A stretch of DNA of 64,000 nt. Origin: Fulvia fulva (taxonomy: Eukaryota > Ascomycota > Dothideomycetes > Mycosphaerellales > Mycosphaerellaceae). Position numbers and translations under genes: made by a program. Of this stretch, positions 1 to 9,660 are shown piece by piece; the first letter of the stretch is position 1, and every line of letters starts with the position of its first letter. The notes below the pieces were generated by a model. It made no database searches, had not been told where the DNA came from, and was given only the letters and a program-made list of their open reading frames with translations. The stretch lies in assembly GCF_020509005.1 (NCBI RefSeq), contig NC_063020.1, positions 3,472,001 to 3,536,000 on the forward strand, written 5' to 3'.

Positions 1-1156
1 CACACCACCACTCCTCGGAAGTCGTCTCAGACTCTGTCGCTCCGAGCGGAAGTAATGGTTTTCAATGGCTTTATTCTTCTCCGCGGTGGACCAGGAAACC
101 GTTTCGGCGTCTTCGCTGCCGATGCTGTGTGACCAGGCGAGGTTGTCGTCGACTTGGATGAAGTAGTTGTTGCGAAGGACTGGTTTCTCTGGCTGTACTC
201 TTCGGAAGAAGTTCATCATTCCTTTCTCCAACTTCTCTTTGTAGCCCGGTACGTCGCCAGAAGTGTGAATCTCACTCAATGGCATGCCGAGCTTGTCTTC
301 CAGTCTCCAGAACCCGGCTAGGAGAATACTGCCAGCAAGGAGGTAGTACTGGCCATCTTCTTTCTCGAACATGATGGCGAGGTCGTCCTGTACAAGGCGG
401 GCGCAGAGTTGCATGGGGTCTTCCTTGCCGCCATTCATAGTGAGGTGATCGGGGCGAATGTCAAAGCTCTCGTGCGTGAGAGTGTTATCGATGCCGACGG
501 AAGTCCTGGTGAAGATGCTCGGGTAGCGTTCTGCGAGGTAGGAGGCGAGCTCTTCGAGGAGTTCGACTGCGCCATCAAAGACGCGAGGCGATGGATTTGT
601 GTAGCTGCATCTGGAGCCGCGCTCTGCTATTCGGCGGGCTTTATCGCTGTGGTAGCGAAGGTAGTGGCTGTCGAGCTCGATCCATTCGTCCCAGTGCATG
701 TTTCGGAGGCCCATTGTGATGTGGTATGTGCCGTAGCGGAATGGGCGATACGGCTTGGGGGATGAGTCTGCGACTGACCAGTCTGGGTACGGTTGTGCCT
801 GAGGACGGCGGAAGTCGCTGGGTTGCCATTCTATGTAGAAATTTAGCTACAAGCCTCGCACGATATATGGTACACTGACTTCCTGGAGGTCGATCGACGG
901 GCTTCACTCGCCTCGCTACTTGCTTAGAAGCCTCGGTGTGCTTCACGGCATCTAGCGAGCGAGATCGTGTCTTCAACCATGACTTCAGAACCGCGAGTTG
1001 AGACAGACGGTGCGCAATAATGAGGAGTGTCGCGGCTGCGGACAGTGCAAGATAGACTTGCAACCAAGGAATATTGAGAACAGCATCGGCCACATGTGGT
1101 ATGACTTCTTTGACCTGCTCCAAGAAGGACTGGGCTTGCGCTTGGAGGTACGACAT
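1..1156 (-). CDS. DUF3445 / haem-dependent oxidative N-demethylase-like protein (3' end beyond window)
   Basis: Two exons are visible: 880-1156 (ATG at 1156) and 1-830, which runs off the left edge. The 49-nt intron 831-879 (gtcagt...ctacatag) joins the frames so that the protein continues through 'KWQPSDFRRPQ'. Exon 1 encodes a short N-terminus with one hydrophobic segment ('VYLALSAAATLLIIAHRL'), so the product is probably membrane-anchored. Exon 2 encodes the conserved core: 'PYRPFRYGTYHITMGLR', then a 'WIELDSHYLRYHSDKARR' block, then 'AGSILLAGFWRLEDKLGMPL'. These are hallmarks of the DUF3445 family, whose bacterial members are alpha subunits of haem-dependent oxidative N-demethylases; the substrate of fungal members is unknown to me. 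The gene is tandem with ALG9 on the same strand. Family call fairly sure; function inferred. Confidence 0.8.
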
Positions 1157-1477
1157 GTCGACTCACGAGAGCCACGAAGTGTTTACGGTCGATAAGAGCG
1201 TGGAGTGTCAACGATATAAGACGCCGGCAGATACGACGTATGCAAGCATTGTTGAGTCCACATAGTCTCCGCACCGTCCACATAGCTCGATCACGGTGGC
1301 CTGGGTCAGGTATGCATTGCGATAAGATGGACCCCTCAAGACGTTGTGACGTTCAGAGCGCATACTGTGGGTCCACTCTTTGCCCGCTCCGGGGTAGTAC
1401 CAGGTAGCAGCACGATGCTACATCGGGCAACAAAGAGCAGCCGACTATGCTGGTAGCTTCATGTGAGCGGGGCTCTA
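1157..1477. other. Intergenic spacer, no feature seen
   Basis: This 321-nt stretch holds the 3' region of ALG9 and the 5' region of the DUF3445 gene. The short reading frames here have no recognisable domain. I see no tRNA-like or repeat structure. Confidence 0.4.
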
Positions 1478-3343
1478 TCACAGGGGTGTCTCCTTGTTGG
1501 GTATCTCAGCTCGACCTGGTTGTCGCTGTGAGCTCTTACGCTTCAGCAAGCAGTAGTCGCCCCAGACCCGTCGGAACTTGGCTGGCACAAAGGGCAAATC
1601 CGGGACCCAGCCAAGACGCCCAATGATACCAGTCGAGGCGGCATCCAGGTATGGCAAGCATTTCACTTCCTCCCAGTGCTCGACATCGTGTATGTAGCTT
1701 GGCTCCAGGGCCGTGGCTTCAGTGGTCGGAAAGTGAGAATCGACGATGAACCTGCAGCCCTTCACATCGGTGTACTTGGTGAGATCCTCCTGGTTCTCGT
1801 CATTCATGCCGGCTGGGATGAGATGTGTGCCCGGGAAGAGACCAAAGCCCCGTCCAGCCTCAGAGAACTCGCCTGGCAGGAGACCGTGGAAGTCACTTCG
1901 GATGAACTTGGCCTTAACACCCTCCGGCAGAAGATAGTGAGATGGAAAGCGGTACCACTCCTTGCCAAGACAGACATTGTCGCCGACATTAGCTACGCCG
2001 GTGTCATGTAATGGCGCATAGATTGCAAGAGGTGCGCCATATGCTGTGATTGTCCCAGCTACGCGGAAGGCAGATATTGCCATCGCGCCCACTACGGTGG
2101 CCAGAATGGGAAGGAAGCGCAGCTGGACCGGAATCTTGCTGATGAGGTCTTTTGGATCGGTAGACCCAAGGTTCGAGAGGATGATGTGGGATGCGACGGC
2201 TGCATTCAGCGCCAGTGCCGGGTAAGCAGGGTACATGAAGCGCTCCTCCTTGTGTGGCTGCAGAGTGAAGATGCCAAGCCAGATGTAGAAAGGCAGCAAG
2301 AAGACAATCCCACGTAGGTAGCTCGATCTGGTGGCGCCCTTGGCTCGGGAGAAGTGCTGGACCAGGAGCAGGGGAAGCGACACCAACGCCAACAGTAACC
2401 AGATGTGGAAGTTGAGGAAGAGGTTGCGTAGGTAGAAGTGCCATGGCTCCACTCCATACAGTTCAGGGCCTTTGCTGCTGAAGACGTTGTAGAGGACAAT
2501 GTTCAGCGGCACGAGGACGAACTTTCTGTAGAAGAGGTGCCAATCAACCAGTGTCTGCAGTAAGAGTACGCCAAGAGTGCGCATGATTCCATCAGCAACG
2601 CGGTAGAAGAGGTCCGTTAGGCCTTGCAGGTCGCTGACGGATGCGAGGAAGAGCTCCTCCAGTAGGTATGAAATTGACATGGCTGCAGCAAAAGGCCAGC
2701 CTAGGCAAGCACCAACGCCCATGAAGAAGATGCCCTGTGCTGTTCGCAGGCCACCTCGCCAGTCCATGAAAGCTGCCGTTCCTAGCATGACGAAGTACAT
2801 GGCGAAGCTGCTGGGCAGGTAAGCGATGCTAGCGTGGTACATGCCCGGAGATGTCGTGATGATGAACTGGAACATGATGGCGATCCTGCCATTGAGGACG
2901 TGCGAGACCTTGCTGAAGAGTCGTGCCTCGCATACGGCGCAAAAGAAGCCAAGTAGGAAGCGGAGTAGGTAGAACTCTGCAGTCTTGGTGTTGGAGACGA
3001 CCGGCAAGAGCCGTGCTAGTGGTGTGATGACTGCGTGCAGAGAAGTGTAGGTCCATGATCGGATAGCAAACTCCGGTGAGTACTCCCAGGTCTGGAAGCC
3101 ATGGCCGTGGCTTAGGTAGTGAGTTGGCTCCCAGAAGTTGAAGACCTCATCGCAGTCCTGGATCGGGTGGAAGCAAGCGGCAACGGCATGGCTGAAGAAG
3201 AAGGCATAAAAGGCCACAATCGGCTGGACTTGGCATGGCTGTTGCTTGGAAGGAGGAGCGCTGGGGAGCTTGGTGGGTCTGTGAGGTGATCTGGATGGTC
3301 GTCGAGCTGCCTGAGCCGGCTTGCCACCTCGAGATGGAGGCAT
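1478..3343 (-). CDS. ALG9: ALG9-type alpha-1,2-mannosyltransferase (GT22)
   Basis: Intronless reading frame of 621 residues. It should add alpha-1,2-linked mannoses from dolichol-phosphate-mannose to the lumenal lipid-linked oligosaccharide in the ER, during N-glycan precursor assembly. After a basic Pro-rich N-terminus (about 35 residues) comes the GT22 signature 'HPIQDCDEVFNFWEPTHYL' with the catalytic-loop acidic pair, then 'GFQTWEYSPEFAIRSW', both very close to the ALG9/ALG12 family. Many hydrophobic segments follow, consistent with a polytopic ER protein, plus 'HKEERFMYPAYPALALNA', a motif typical of ALG9. The length fits fungal ALG9. The gene is divergent from NAF1 with only 187 bp between start codons, suggesting a shared promoter. 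ALG9 fits better than ALG12 because of the DE-V-F-N-F-W-E-P block. Confidence 0.92.
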   Translation of the reverse strand: MPPSRGGKPAQAARRPSRSPHRPTKLPSAPPSKQQPCQVQPIVAFYAFFFSHAVAACFHPIQDCDEVFNFWEPTHYLSHGHGFQTWEYSPEFAIRSWTYTSLHAVITPLARLLPVVSNTKTAEFYLLRFLLGFFCAVCEARLFSKVSHVLNGRIAIMFQFIITTSPGMYHASIAYLPSSFAMYFVMLGTAAFMDWRGGLRTAQGIFFMGVGACLGWPFAAAMSISYLLEELFLASVSDLQGLTDLFYRVADGIMRTLGVLLLQTLVDWHLFYRKFVLVPLNIVLYNVFSSKGPELYGVEPWHFYLRNLFLNFHIWLLLALVSLPLLLVQHFSRAKGATRSSYLRGIVFLLPFYIWLGIFTLQPHKEERFMYPAYPALALNAAVASHIILSNLGSTDPKDLISKIPVQLRFLPILATVVGAMAISAFRVAGTITAYGAPLAIYAPLHDTGVANVGDNVCLGKEWYRFPSHYLLPEGVKAKFIRSDFHGLLPGEFSEAGRGFGLFPGTHLIPAGMNDENQEDLTKYTDVKGCRFIVDSHFPTTEATALEPSYIHDVEHWEEVKCLPYLDAASTGIIGRLGWVPDLPFVPAKFRRVWGDYCLLKRKSSQRQPGRAEIPNKETPL

Positions 3344-3530
3344 CTTGGTGGTGATGTGTAAGGAGAAGTGAAAGGCATTGGAGAGAGCGTCGCGTGCTTC
3401 ACGCGCCAGTTTCGGATTCGGATCGTGACGTCTCGAGCTTCAGAAAATTGATCGTCGAAGTCCATCTTGCCTTCAGCGCTGCATTGCACAATACACAACA
3501 CTATGTTCTTCGCGCATTCGTAGGTGCAGC
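3344..3530. promoter_or_regulatory. Divergent ALG9/NAF1 promoter region
   Basis: Only 187 bp separate the two start codons of oppositely oriented housekeeping genes, so both promoters and both 5' UTRs must lie or overlap here. No TATA box stands out. Confidence 0.5.
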
Positions 3531-5852
3531 ATGGGTCAGATTGAGAACCGCGCTGTCACACACGTCGCGCACGAGGAAATTGGAGAGAGGCCGGACACTG
3601 TCGACATTCCGGAAGAAGCCAACCCGGACGAGTCTCGACCTGCAGAGCGTGTCAAGCTGGACGGCGGATTGGCGGTCACGGAAGACATACAGCACGAGAT
3701 GGACGACGCAGACGACTGGGACGATCTGTATGGCACATCGAATCCCGCGACGCCTACCAAAGCCGACGCGACTGCTGCCGTTCCCGACACTATATCCGCA
3801 GTAAATGGTGCAGCACTTGCGAGCGATGGAGCACAACCGACTGCAACCGCGCCGAGCCAGCCACAGGAGCACCAATATGGAGTGAGTGCCGCAGCACCAG
3901 AGCATACAGCCAAGACACAGCAGGAAGTCGAGCCGGGAGTACCAGCAGACGCGATCGACACCGGGGACGACTTGGTTGCGCCGCCTCCTCACGCCCCATC
4001 TGAGAGCAACGACAAGGCATCCACGGATGTCATGGAGGAGACGACCCAGATCGAGTACCAACAACCTCATCCTGCGACCGAGCAGAGCACCACCCCCGAT
4101 GGCGAGACACACCAGCCGCATCCATTGCTCGATCCACTAGCGGGACTGCTGTCGCGAGAGGATGCTGTGCCGCTACCAAAGGTGACCGAGGATGCAGACT
4201 TCATGGCTGCAGCGGCTGCGCAGAAGGAAGACAAGGATGCAGAGTGGAACTTTGATTCATCAGACGCCGAGTCCTCCTCTGACTCGGGCAGCTCGGACTC
4301 GGACGACTCTTCAGACGATTCGGACAGTGGTAGCGAAGGAGGCTATGAGATGCTTGATCCAGCGACCGCTGCCAAGATCCTCATGTCTGGCGACGGCGAC
4401 GACGATGATGGCAAAGGCAAAGATAGGAGCGGAGCAGACCACCAGCCGAGAACAGCGAACGAGACCAAGGAAGAGGTCGTGCCAAAGCCAGATGTCCGGA
4501 TCACAGAAGACATGAAGATCACATACCTCGGAACAGTGGACAGGGCGGTCGAGAACATGGTCTTGATCAAGGGCGCAACATCAGGAGACTACCAGGTCCT
4601 CGAGTCCGGATCTGTGCTTTGCAACGAGCAGCGTGAGGTCATTGGTGCCGTAGCAGACACTATCGGCAAGGTGCAGGAGCCACTCTACAGCGTCGCCTTC
4701 ACCAACGCTCAAGGCGTGCAAGATGCGGGCCTCGAGTTCGGCACCAAGATCTACTACGTCGACAGCCACAGCACATTCGTCTTCACCCAACCTCTCCGAG
4801 CCGTAAAGGGCACCGATGCCTCGAACATCCACGATGAAGAAGTTGGCGAAGACGAGCTCGAGTTCTCTGACGACGAAGAAGAGGCGGCGTTCAAGTCGCA
4901 ACGAAAGAGAGCGAAGAAGGAAGGTCGTACAGCTCTGACGAGGAGCGAGTTCCAGGCTGGTGCGCGAAGCTTCGGCGCGCCGGGACATGACGGCGGACAC
5001 ACATACACGAATCATAACAGCGATGTGCCTGCACAGAGCTATGGCGCCGCGCTGTCTTATGACGACGAGCCGACCGGCGAAGACTTCTACCAACCGTTGA
5101 AGCGACCAGAGAATCTCGCTCAGCTCATGTCGAATGGTGCTCCACCACCACGACAGCAGCCGACCTTCGATCGTGGGAGAGGTCGCGGGCGGGGTGATGG
5201 CGCGGATCGCGGCGGTAGAGGGAGAGGGAGAGGCGGCGACAGAGGAGGCCGTGGTGATCGTGGGAGAGGACGAGGTGATCGTGGGCGAGGCCGAGGGGGC
5301 TTCGATCGCGATCAGCGAGGCGGCAGAGGAGGTCAGCGAGGACAGCATCAACAGGGTCATCAAGAGCGACCCAGCAGCTTCTCCAGCGACAACCCGCAGT
5401 CATCGTTACCACCACGACCGAACTTCCCACAGATACCGCCACCACAACCTGCTCCTCCGGTCCACTACCAACAGCCAGCTCCGCAAACCTACCAGTTCGG
5501 TGGCCAGACATACCAGTACGGTGCGCCACAGCCACCCGCTCAAGCGTCTCAATACAACCACTACGCTCCTCAACACGCAGCTGCACCTCAGCCTGGTGCC
5601 TACGTGAACCCGGCCTTCTACCAGCAGCAGCCGCCCCAACAGCAGCAAGCTCCTCAGCTGACACCGCAACAGCAACAAGCATACGCCGCTTGGTTTGCTC
5701 AACAACACGCTCAACAACAAGCGCAGCAGCAGCAGTATGCTCACGCACCACAGGCCACTGGCGGCGCTCAGCAACCCCAGCAACAGCAAGAACCAGCAGG
5801 CCCACAATTCGACCTCAGCGGCATCCTGAAGAGATTGAGCGGTCAGCAGTAG
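3531..5852 (+). CDS. NAF1: NAF1, H/ACA snoRNP assembly factor
   Basis: Intronless frame of 773 residues. NAF1 is a nuclear assembly chaperone that binds Cbf5 in nascent H/ACA ribonucleoproteins and is later exchanged for Gar1. The first 320 residues are acidic and low-complexity, with a Ser/Asp-rich stretch around residue 245. The Gar1/Naf1 beta-barrel lies at about residues 325-430 ('ITYLGTVDRAVENMVLIKG', 'VLCNEQREVIGAVADTIG', 'LEFGTKIYYVDSHSTF'). An acidic-basic linker, an RGG-type Arg/Gly-rich tract (about 540-600) and a Gln/Pro/Tyr-rich tail follow, ending in 'FDLSGILKRLSGQQ'. The domain order matches fungal NAF1. An in-frame TAG at 5850 is followed by a further open stretch in the same frame, treated separately. 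The start was chosen at the first ATG after the divergent ALG9 promoter. Confidence 0.93.
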   Translation: MGQIENRAVTHVAHEEIGERPDTVDIPEEANPDESRPAERVKLDGGLAVTEDIQHEMDDADDWDDLYGTSNPATPTKADATAAVPDTISAVNGAALASDGAQPTATAPSQPQEHQYGVSAAAPEHTAKTQQEVEPGVPADAIDTGDDLVAPPPHAPSESNDKASTDVMEETTQIEYQQPHPATEQSTTPDGETHQPHPLLDPLAGLLSREDAVPLPKVTEDADFMAAAAAQKEDKDAEWNFDSSDAESSSDSGSSDSDDSSDDSDSGSEGGYEMLDPATAAKILMSGDGDDDDGKGKDRSGADHQPRTANETKEEVVPKPDVRITEDMKITYLGTVDRAVENMVLIKGATSGDYQVLESGSVLCNEQREVIGAVADTIGKVQEPLYSVAFTNAQGVQDAGLEFGTKIYYVDSHSTFVFTQPLRAVKGTDASNIHDEEVGEDELEFSDDEEEAAFKSQRKRAKKEGRTALTRSEFQAGARSFGAPGHDGGHTYTNHNSDVPAQSYGAALSYDDEPTGEDFYQPLKRPENLAQLMSNGAPPPRQQPTFDRGRGRGRGDGADRGGRGRGRGGDRGGRGDRGRGRGDRGRGRGGFDRDQRGGRGGQRGQHQQGHQERPSSFSSDNPQSSLPPRPNFPQIPPPQPAPPVHYQQPAPQTYQFGGQTYQYGAPQPPAQASQYNHYAPQHAAAPQPGAYVNPAFYQQQPPQQQQAPQLTPQQQQAYAAWFAQQHAQQQAQQQQYAHAPQATGGAQQPQQQQEPAGPQFDLSGILKRLSGQQ

Positions 5853-6065
5853 GACTCTGACCCTTGTACTCAGCAGATGCTCATGGCTTCGATGATGATG
5901 ATGATGGGCTATCCAGTGCCGTTGCAACCTGCTCAGCAACCGGTGCGAAGTGTAGATCCTCGTCCAGCAGCAGGCGCACGAGCTGATAGAGTGCCAGCAG
6001 TACCAGCCGCCGAAAGTGAGACTATCGATTTCGCGGCCATCTTTGAGCGGCTTCACCAGCAATAG
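5853..6065 (+). other. In-frame 70-codon extension after the NAF1 stop
   Basis: Downstream of the NAF1 TAG (5850-5852) the same frame stays open to a TAG at 6063-6065. The extension is Met/Pro/Gln/Ala-rich and ends 'ETIDFAAIFERLHQQ', strikingly like the upstream end 'FDLSGILKRLSGQQ'. The canonical GT-AG pairs I tried around 5735-5876 (donors at 5735 and 5842) do not remove the stop while keeping frame. Options are stop readthrough, a recent nonsense change truncating an older C-terminus, or an unannotated splice form. It could simply be 3' UTR. Confidence 0.45.
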
Positions 6066-7352
6066 GGTTCTGGAAAACGCGCAAGACGTTGAACTCGCTA
6101 CTGGGTGTGCCATACAATCTACCATTCGATCCCCTGCTGCTTTTGTCGTTTTTCACTTCTATGATTTGTGATGTGCTTTTCCCGGTCGTAGGCATTCCCG
6201 TGAACCGTAATGCTAGCGTGAGTGAATCGTTTGGTCTGGTTGCTCTTTTCGTGTTCTTTTGTGCTGTTTGGCTATCATGATGCCTGAGGCATTCACTAGT
6301 GTTGAGGTAGTGTGCAAGGTAAACTGGTGGGACGACGGCAGCATGCTCAATATACATCGTTATGCTTTGCATACTTCAGTGACGATGCTTCGGTACATGA
6401 TCAATATACCTGTGGTGGTTAATGATCCAGATAATGCGCTGATGGGAACACAGTACCTCTCTGTCTCCGAAAACAGCACTTTCCACAGAGCAACAAGCTT
6501 ACTCCGGCGGAACTGTCTCGTGCATGCAGATCATATCACGATGATACCAGAATACGACACCGGGGGCATTCAAGATGGACATATACGACAGTATCCTGAC
6601 CAGCGAGGCAACACCATCGAATACAGTCGTGAGAAAAGGGTTGCAAGTCCCAAGAGCTGGGAAACTGCCATGGCTGCAGCTCAGAGCAGGCAGATCATTT
6701 CGGCCTCACGTCAACGAGCACCAGGGACTCGTACACGCAGAGCAACACCTATGCGAACATCAAACATCAACGTTGCATACGCCAAGAGCTCTGGACCTAA
6801 GCTGTTACACGTACACCAGCTTCTTCCTGATCGCACAACATCCCGAAGCTGTCACTCGCCAACCACAGCATCATCTGTCCAACACTACGCCGTCAACAAT
6901 GCCCTCTCCCGTTACGCAGTCACACTCACTGTCACAAAGGTTCCTGTTCCACCGCACGCAAAGGACGCGTGGTCTGAAGGCGAACCGCTCACAACAATGG
7001 CACTGCCTCGTTCTGCCAAGCGACGCCATTGGGTGCTGAATATAGACGAGCCTTGCTGCGTGGTTGATGGTGTGTTGTGGAGATTTTGATGTGAGAAAGG
7101 TCTCAGCCACAGTGATGGGTGGATGGTAGGGTTCCGAGACAGATATTTCCGCTACGACAAGAACATCTGGACCGAGGTCGGTGCAGTAGTTCGCTGGAGT
7201 TCTCGAGAGGATACTGAAGTTGCATGAGCATTGGCACGGTCGAGGAGGAGGGATCATTACGAGCTAGATGAAGAGGTGCCTCTTCAAAGCCAACACTCCC
7301 TCTTCACCCCGTCTGGATTCAATTCAAGAGACGACCAACCTGGAACACGAAG
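6066..7352. other. 1.3-kb interval without a recognisable gene
   Basis: A 276-codon open frame on the + strand (6259-7089) and several shorter ones exist, but none has a domain, signal peptide or convincing composition, and they overlap one another in different frames. I treat this as NAF1 3' region plus the promoter of the next gene. Confidence 0.4.
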
Positions 7353-8408
7353 ATGGCCTTCAACGCCATCACACCGAGCGTCACCACAATGCCAACAACC
7401 CCCCAAATGTCCTGCCCCCTCGGCGGCACCTTTTACGCCTGCGGCACCGCCAGCCGCTTCATCGGCTGCTGCACCATCAACCCCTGCACCTCCAACGGCT
7501 GTCCAGCCGGCAACCTCCAACCGGCCTCCTTCCTCGCCTCCCAACATGGCCAAATCCCCGACGAAGACTGCGACAGCAGCGATGCGCAGTTCTACAGCTG
7601 CAACTCGACGACTCCGACATTTTGGGGTTGTTGTAAGGGGAATCCGTGTGGGATGGGATCGTGTGAGGGGGGCATTTTGGGTGGGGCCAAGTTGTTTGAG
7701 GGGGAGAAGGCGGGGGTTTATTTGAGTTTTTATAATGGGAGTTGGGTTGGCGGAGGGGAGGGGGGTGATGGCGGAAGTGGAGAGGTGGTTGAGGGGGCTG
7801 CGGTGGGGAGTGCTACGACGCAGAGTGCGACGCAGAGTGCGACTTTGCCGGAGAGCACGCCTGCTACTGGAAGCAGCACTTCGACCGCCACATCTCAGTC
7901 GAGCTCATCATCCAACATCGGCGCCATAGCGGGCGGTGCAGTAGGTGGCTTCGCAGTGTTCGCAGCATTGATTTTCGGCATCATCTTCCTCTTCCGTCGC
8001 CGCAAGCAATCCCCCAACCACGCCTCCTCCCCTCCCTACCCCAACATCGAGGACCAACAGCCCCACTCCCACCCTAGCGCCACAGCTCCATACCAACCTC
8101 AAGTCGTCGAAGAGATAAAGCAGCAACCCCAAGGTAAAGTCACCCGAACTCAGTCCGATCCTCACAATCATCTACTGACCAAGACCACTGGCGCTTCACC
8201 ATACCCGAACTCGCCACAACTGGGAATATCTCATCCCAACTCACCTCAAGCACCATACTCCCCAGCGCCTCCGCCGAGTTATTGGGACGAGCAGAGGTCG
8301 AGGCATATGTCGTATGAATTGGCGGGGTCGCCTGGTGGACAGGAGTTGGAGAGCGGGCAGATGTATCATCCTTATCGACAGAGTGGGTTGGGCTCGTCTC
8401 GGTCTTGA
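7353..8408 (+). CDS. Cys-rich single-pass membrane protein with Ser/Thr stalk
   Basis: Intronless frame of 351 residues. Residues 20-110 are a Cys-rich ectodomain with two related modules: 'CPLGGTFYACGTASRFIGCC' plus 'NPCTSNGC', then 'FYSCNSTTPTFWGCCKGNPC'. The repeated pattern is C/FY-x-C...F-x-G-CC...NPC. A Ser/Thr/Gly-rich stalk follows (about 130-185), then one membrane segment ('GAIAGGAVGGFAVFAALIFG', extending to 'IIFLF') and a stop-transfer 'RRRK'. The remaining ~140 residues form a Pro/Ser/Gln-rich cytoplasmic tail with PY-like 'PPPSYW'. No classical signal peptide is present, so insertion would rely on the internal segment. The architecture resembles fungal wall-sensor-like proteins of unknown function. 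The first half is C-rich and the middle strongly G-rich on the coding strand. Function not established. Confidence 0.75.
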   Translation: MAFNAITPSVTTMPTTPQMSCPLGGTFYACGTASRFIGCCTINPCTSNGCPAGNLQPASFLASQHGQIPDEDCDSSDAQFYSCNSTTPTFWGCCKGNPCGMGSCEGGILGGAKLFEGEKAGVYLSFYNGSWVGGGEGGDGGSGEVVEGAAVGSATTQSATQSATLPESTPATGSSTSTATSQSSSSSNIGAIAGGAVGGFAVFAALIFGIIFLFRRRKQSPNHASSPPYPNIEDQQPHSHPSATAPYQPQVVEEIKQQPQGKVTRTQSDPHNHLLTKTTGASPYPNSPQLGISHPNSPQAPYSPAPPPSYWDEQRSRHMSYELAGSPGGQELESGQMYHPYRQSGLGSSRS

Positions 8409-8837
8409 TGGAGGGAGGGAGGGGTTGGGTGTAGGTGATACGAGGACTTTCGATGTAATGTCAATGCAGAACAGTGGGAAGACCTGGATTCCGTCGTTCA
8501 TTCCATCGAATCTCATTCGTAGCCCTTCTTGGCATTGATCTAGACGTCAACAGGGATCCCACATGTCGACTAACATGAACACAAGTCAGACCTCTCGAGT
8601 CATACGCCAGATAGACTCTAGCTTTCGATGAAGTCCGTGGACCTCATCTCGCACCTCATGCTGAAAAACTGCAGTCTGGTTTAAGACATCTCTGCATCGC
8701 AGTAATGAGTAGACACCCAATGCCGTCGTTGCTGTTGGGGTATAAAGCTACTCACCCCTCCACTAACGAAGCTGGTCATGTTAGCCAAATCCTCCTCCAC
8801 CCAGCCTTGCAATCGCCACACACTCGGCACTGTCACT
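8409..8837. other. Intergenic, no clear feature
   Basis: 429 nt containing a TATA-like 'ggggtataaagc' near 8737, a plausible core promoter for the candidate small gene downstream. Nothing else recognised. Confidence 0.35.
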
Positions 8838-9459
8838 ATGCAACTGCCCTACTCCCCCTCTTCCCTCCTCTTGACCCTCACCTCCCTCACGCTTAGGCTA
8901 CATCTGTGTGAACAACTATGCCGACCTCGTATGTCTCCTCCCAAGCCCCCATTCGCCCATCCCCCCATCACCCCATCATTACCCACCCTTCACTTCAAGC
9001 CCTTTCCCCCATCCTCCCCTCCTCTCTCTGACTATGACCACCTCCTAGGCCTACTGCTACGACAACGTCCCAAAAATCATCAAACACTGCGCCTGCGCCG
9101 GCGGCTGCTGCGGCTCGACTGAGAAGAACGACATGTACGAGCCGGAGCCGGGCACGAGTGGGATGTTTTTGTGTGGGGAGGATGATGGGGATGGGAGTAA
9201 GCCGGTCAAGTGTAAGAAGCCACCTTCGCATGGGATGAATGGAGGTGGTGAGGGAGGGATGCATGCGATGGGGGATCTTGGTTCGTTTGTTGGTGGTGGA
9301 CTTGGGGTGGGGCCTGAGGTTGGAGGGTCTTTGGTGGAGGGTGCTGATGGGAGGAGGGGGAGGTGTAGAGATGTGAATGATGGCTTGGTTGGAGGGTTGT
9401 TGGATGCTGTGTTTGGGTTGTTGGGGGGTGGGAGGAGGTGTGGTGGTGAGGTGGCTTGA
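8838..9459 (+). CDS. Candidate small Cys-rich secreted protein, 5' structure unresolved
   Basis: The supported part is an exon from 8897 (after a TTAG acceptor) to 8928, an intron 8929-9048 (gtatgt donor, CTGAC branch point, cctag acceptor) and an exon 9049-9459. Together they encode 'GYICVNNYADLAYCYDNVP', then 'CACAGGCC', further Cys residues and a Gly-rich tail. Upstream, an ATG at 8838 encodes a signal-peptide-like stretch (MQLPYSPSSLLLTLTSLTL), but it is out of phase by one nucleotide with the next exon and no GT donor fits between them. The gene is either misjoined by a 1-nt indel or starts from an exon I cannot place. No family recognised. Confidence 0.35.
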
Positions 9460-9660
9460 TCGCGGTGCGGTTGATTGCGGCTGTGCTCTTGATACGCCGC
9501 TTCAGAATGGGGTGCGTTATCCACCCCATAGAGATGATGCTGAACGCTGCCTCAGCTTTCTGTACAGATCCGTCATCCACGCCATCATCGATGCTGCCAG
9601 GGTATCACCACGCAAATTTCAGACCAGAAAGCCACCCATCTCTTCATCATCGTATCTTCA

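Noticed and set aside
5842..5876. Short NAF1 intron removing the TAG (gtcagc...ctcag)
   Set aside because: Only 32-35 nt and out of frame with the downstream extension, so it cannot join the two C-termini.
6259..7089. 276-codon open frame on the + strand
   Set aside because: No domain, no splice logic, composition like random GC-rich sequence, overlapped by other frames of similar length.
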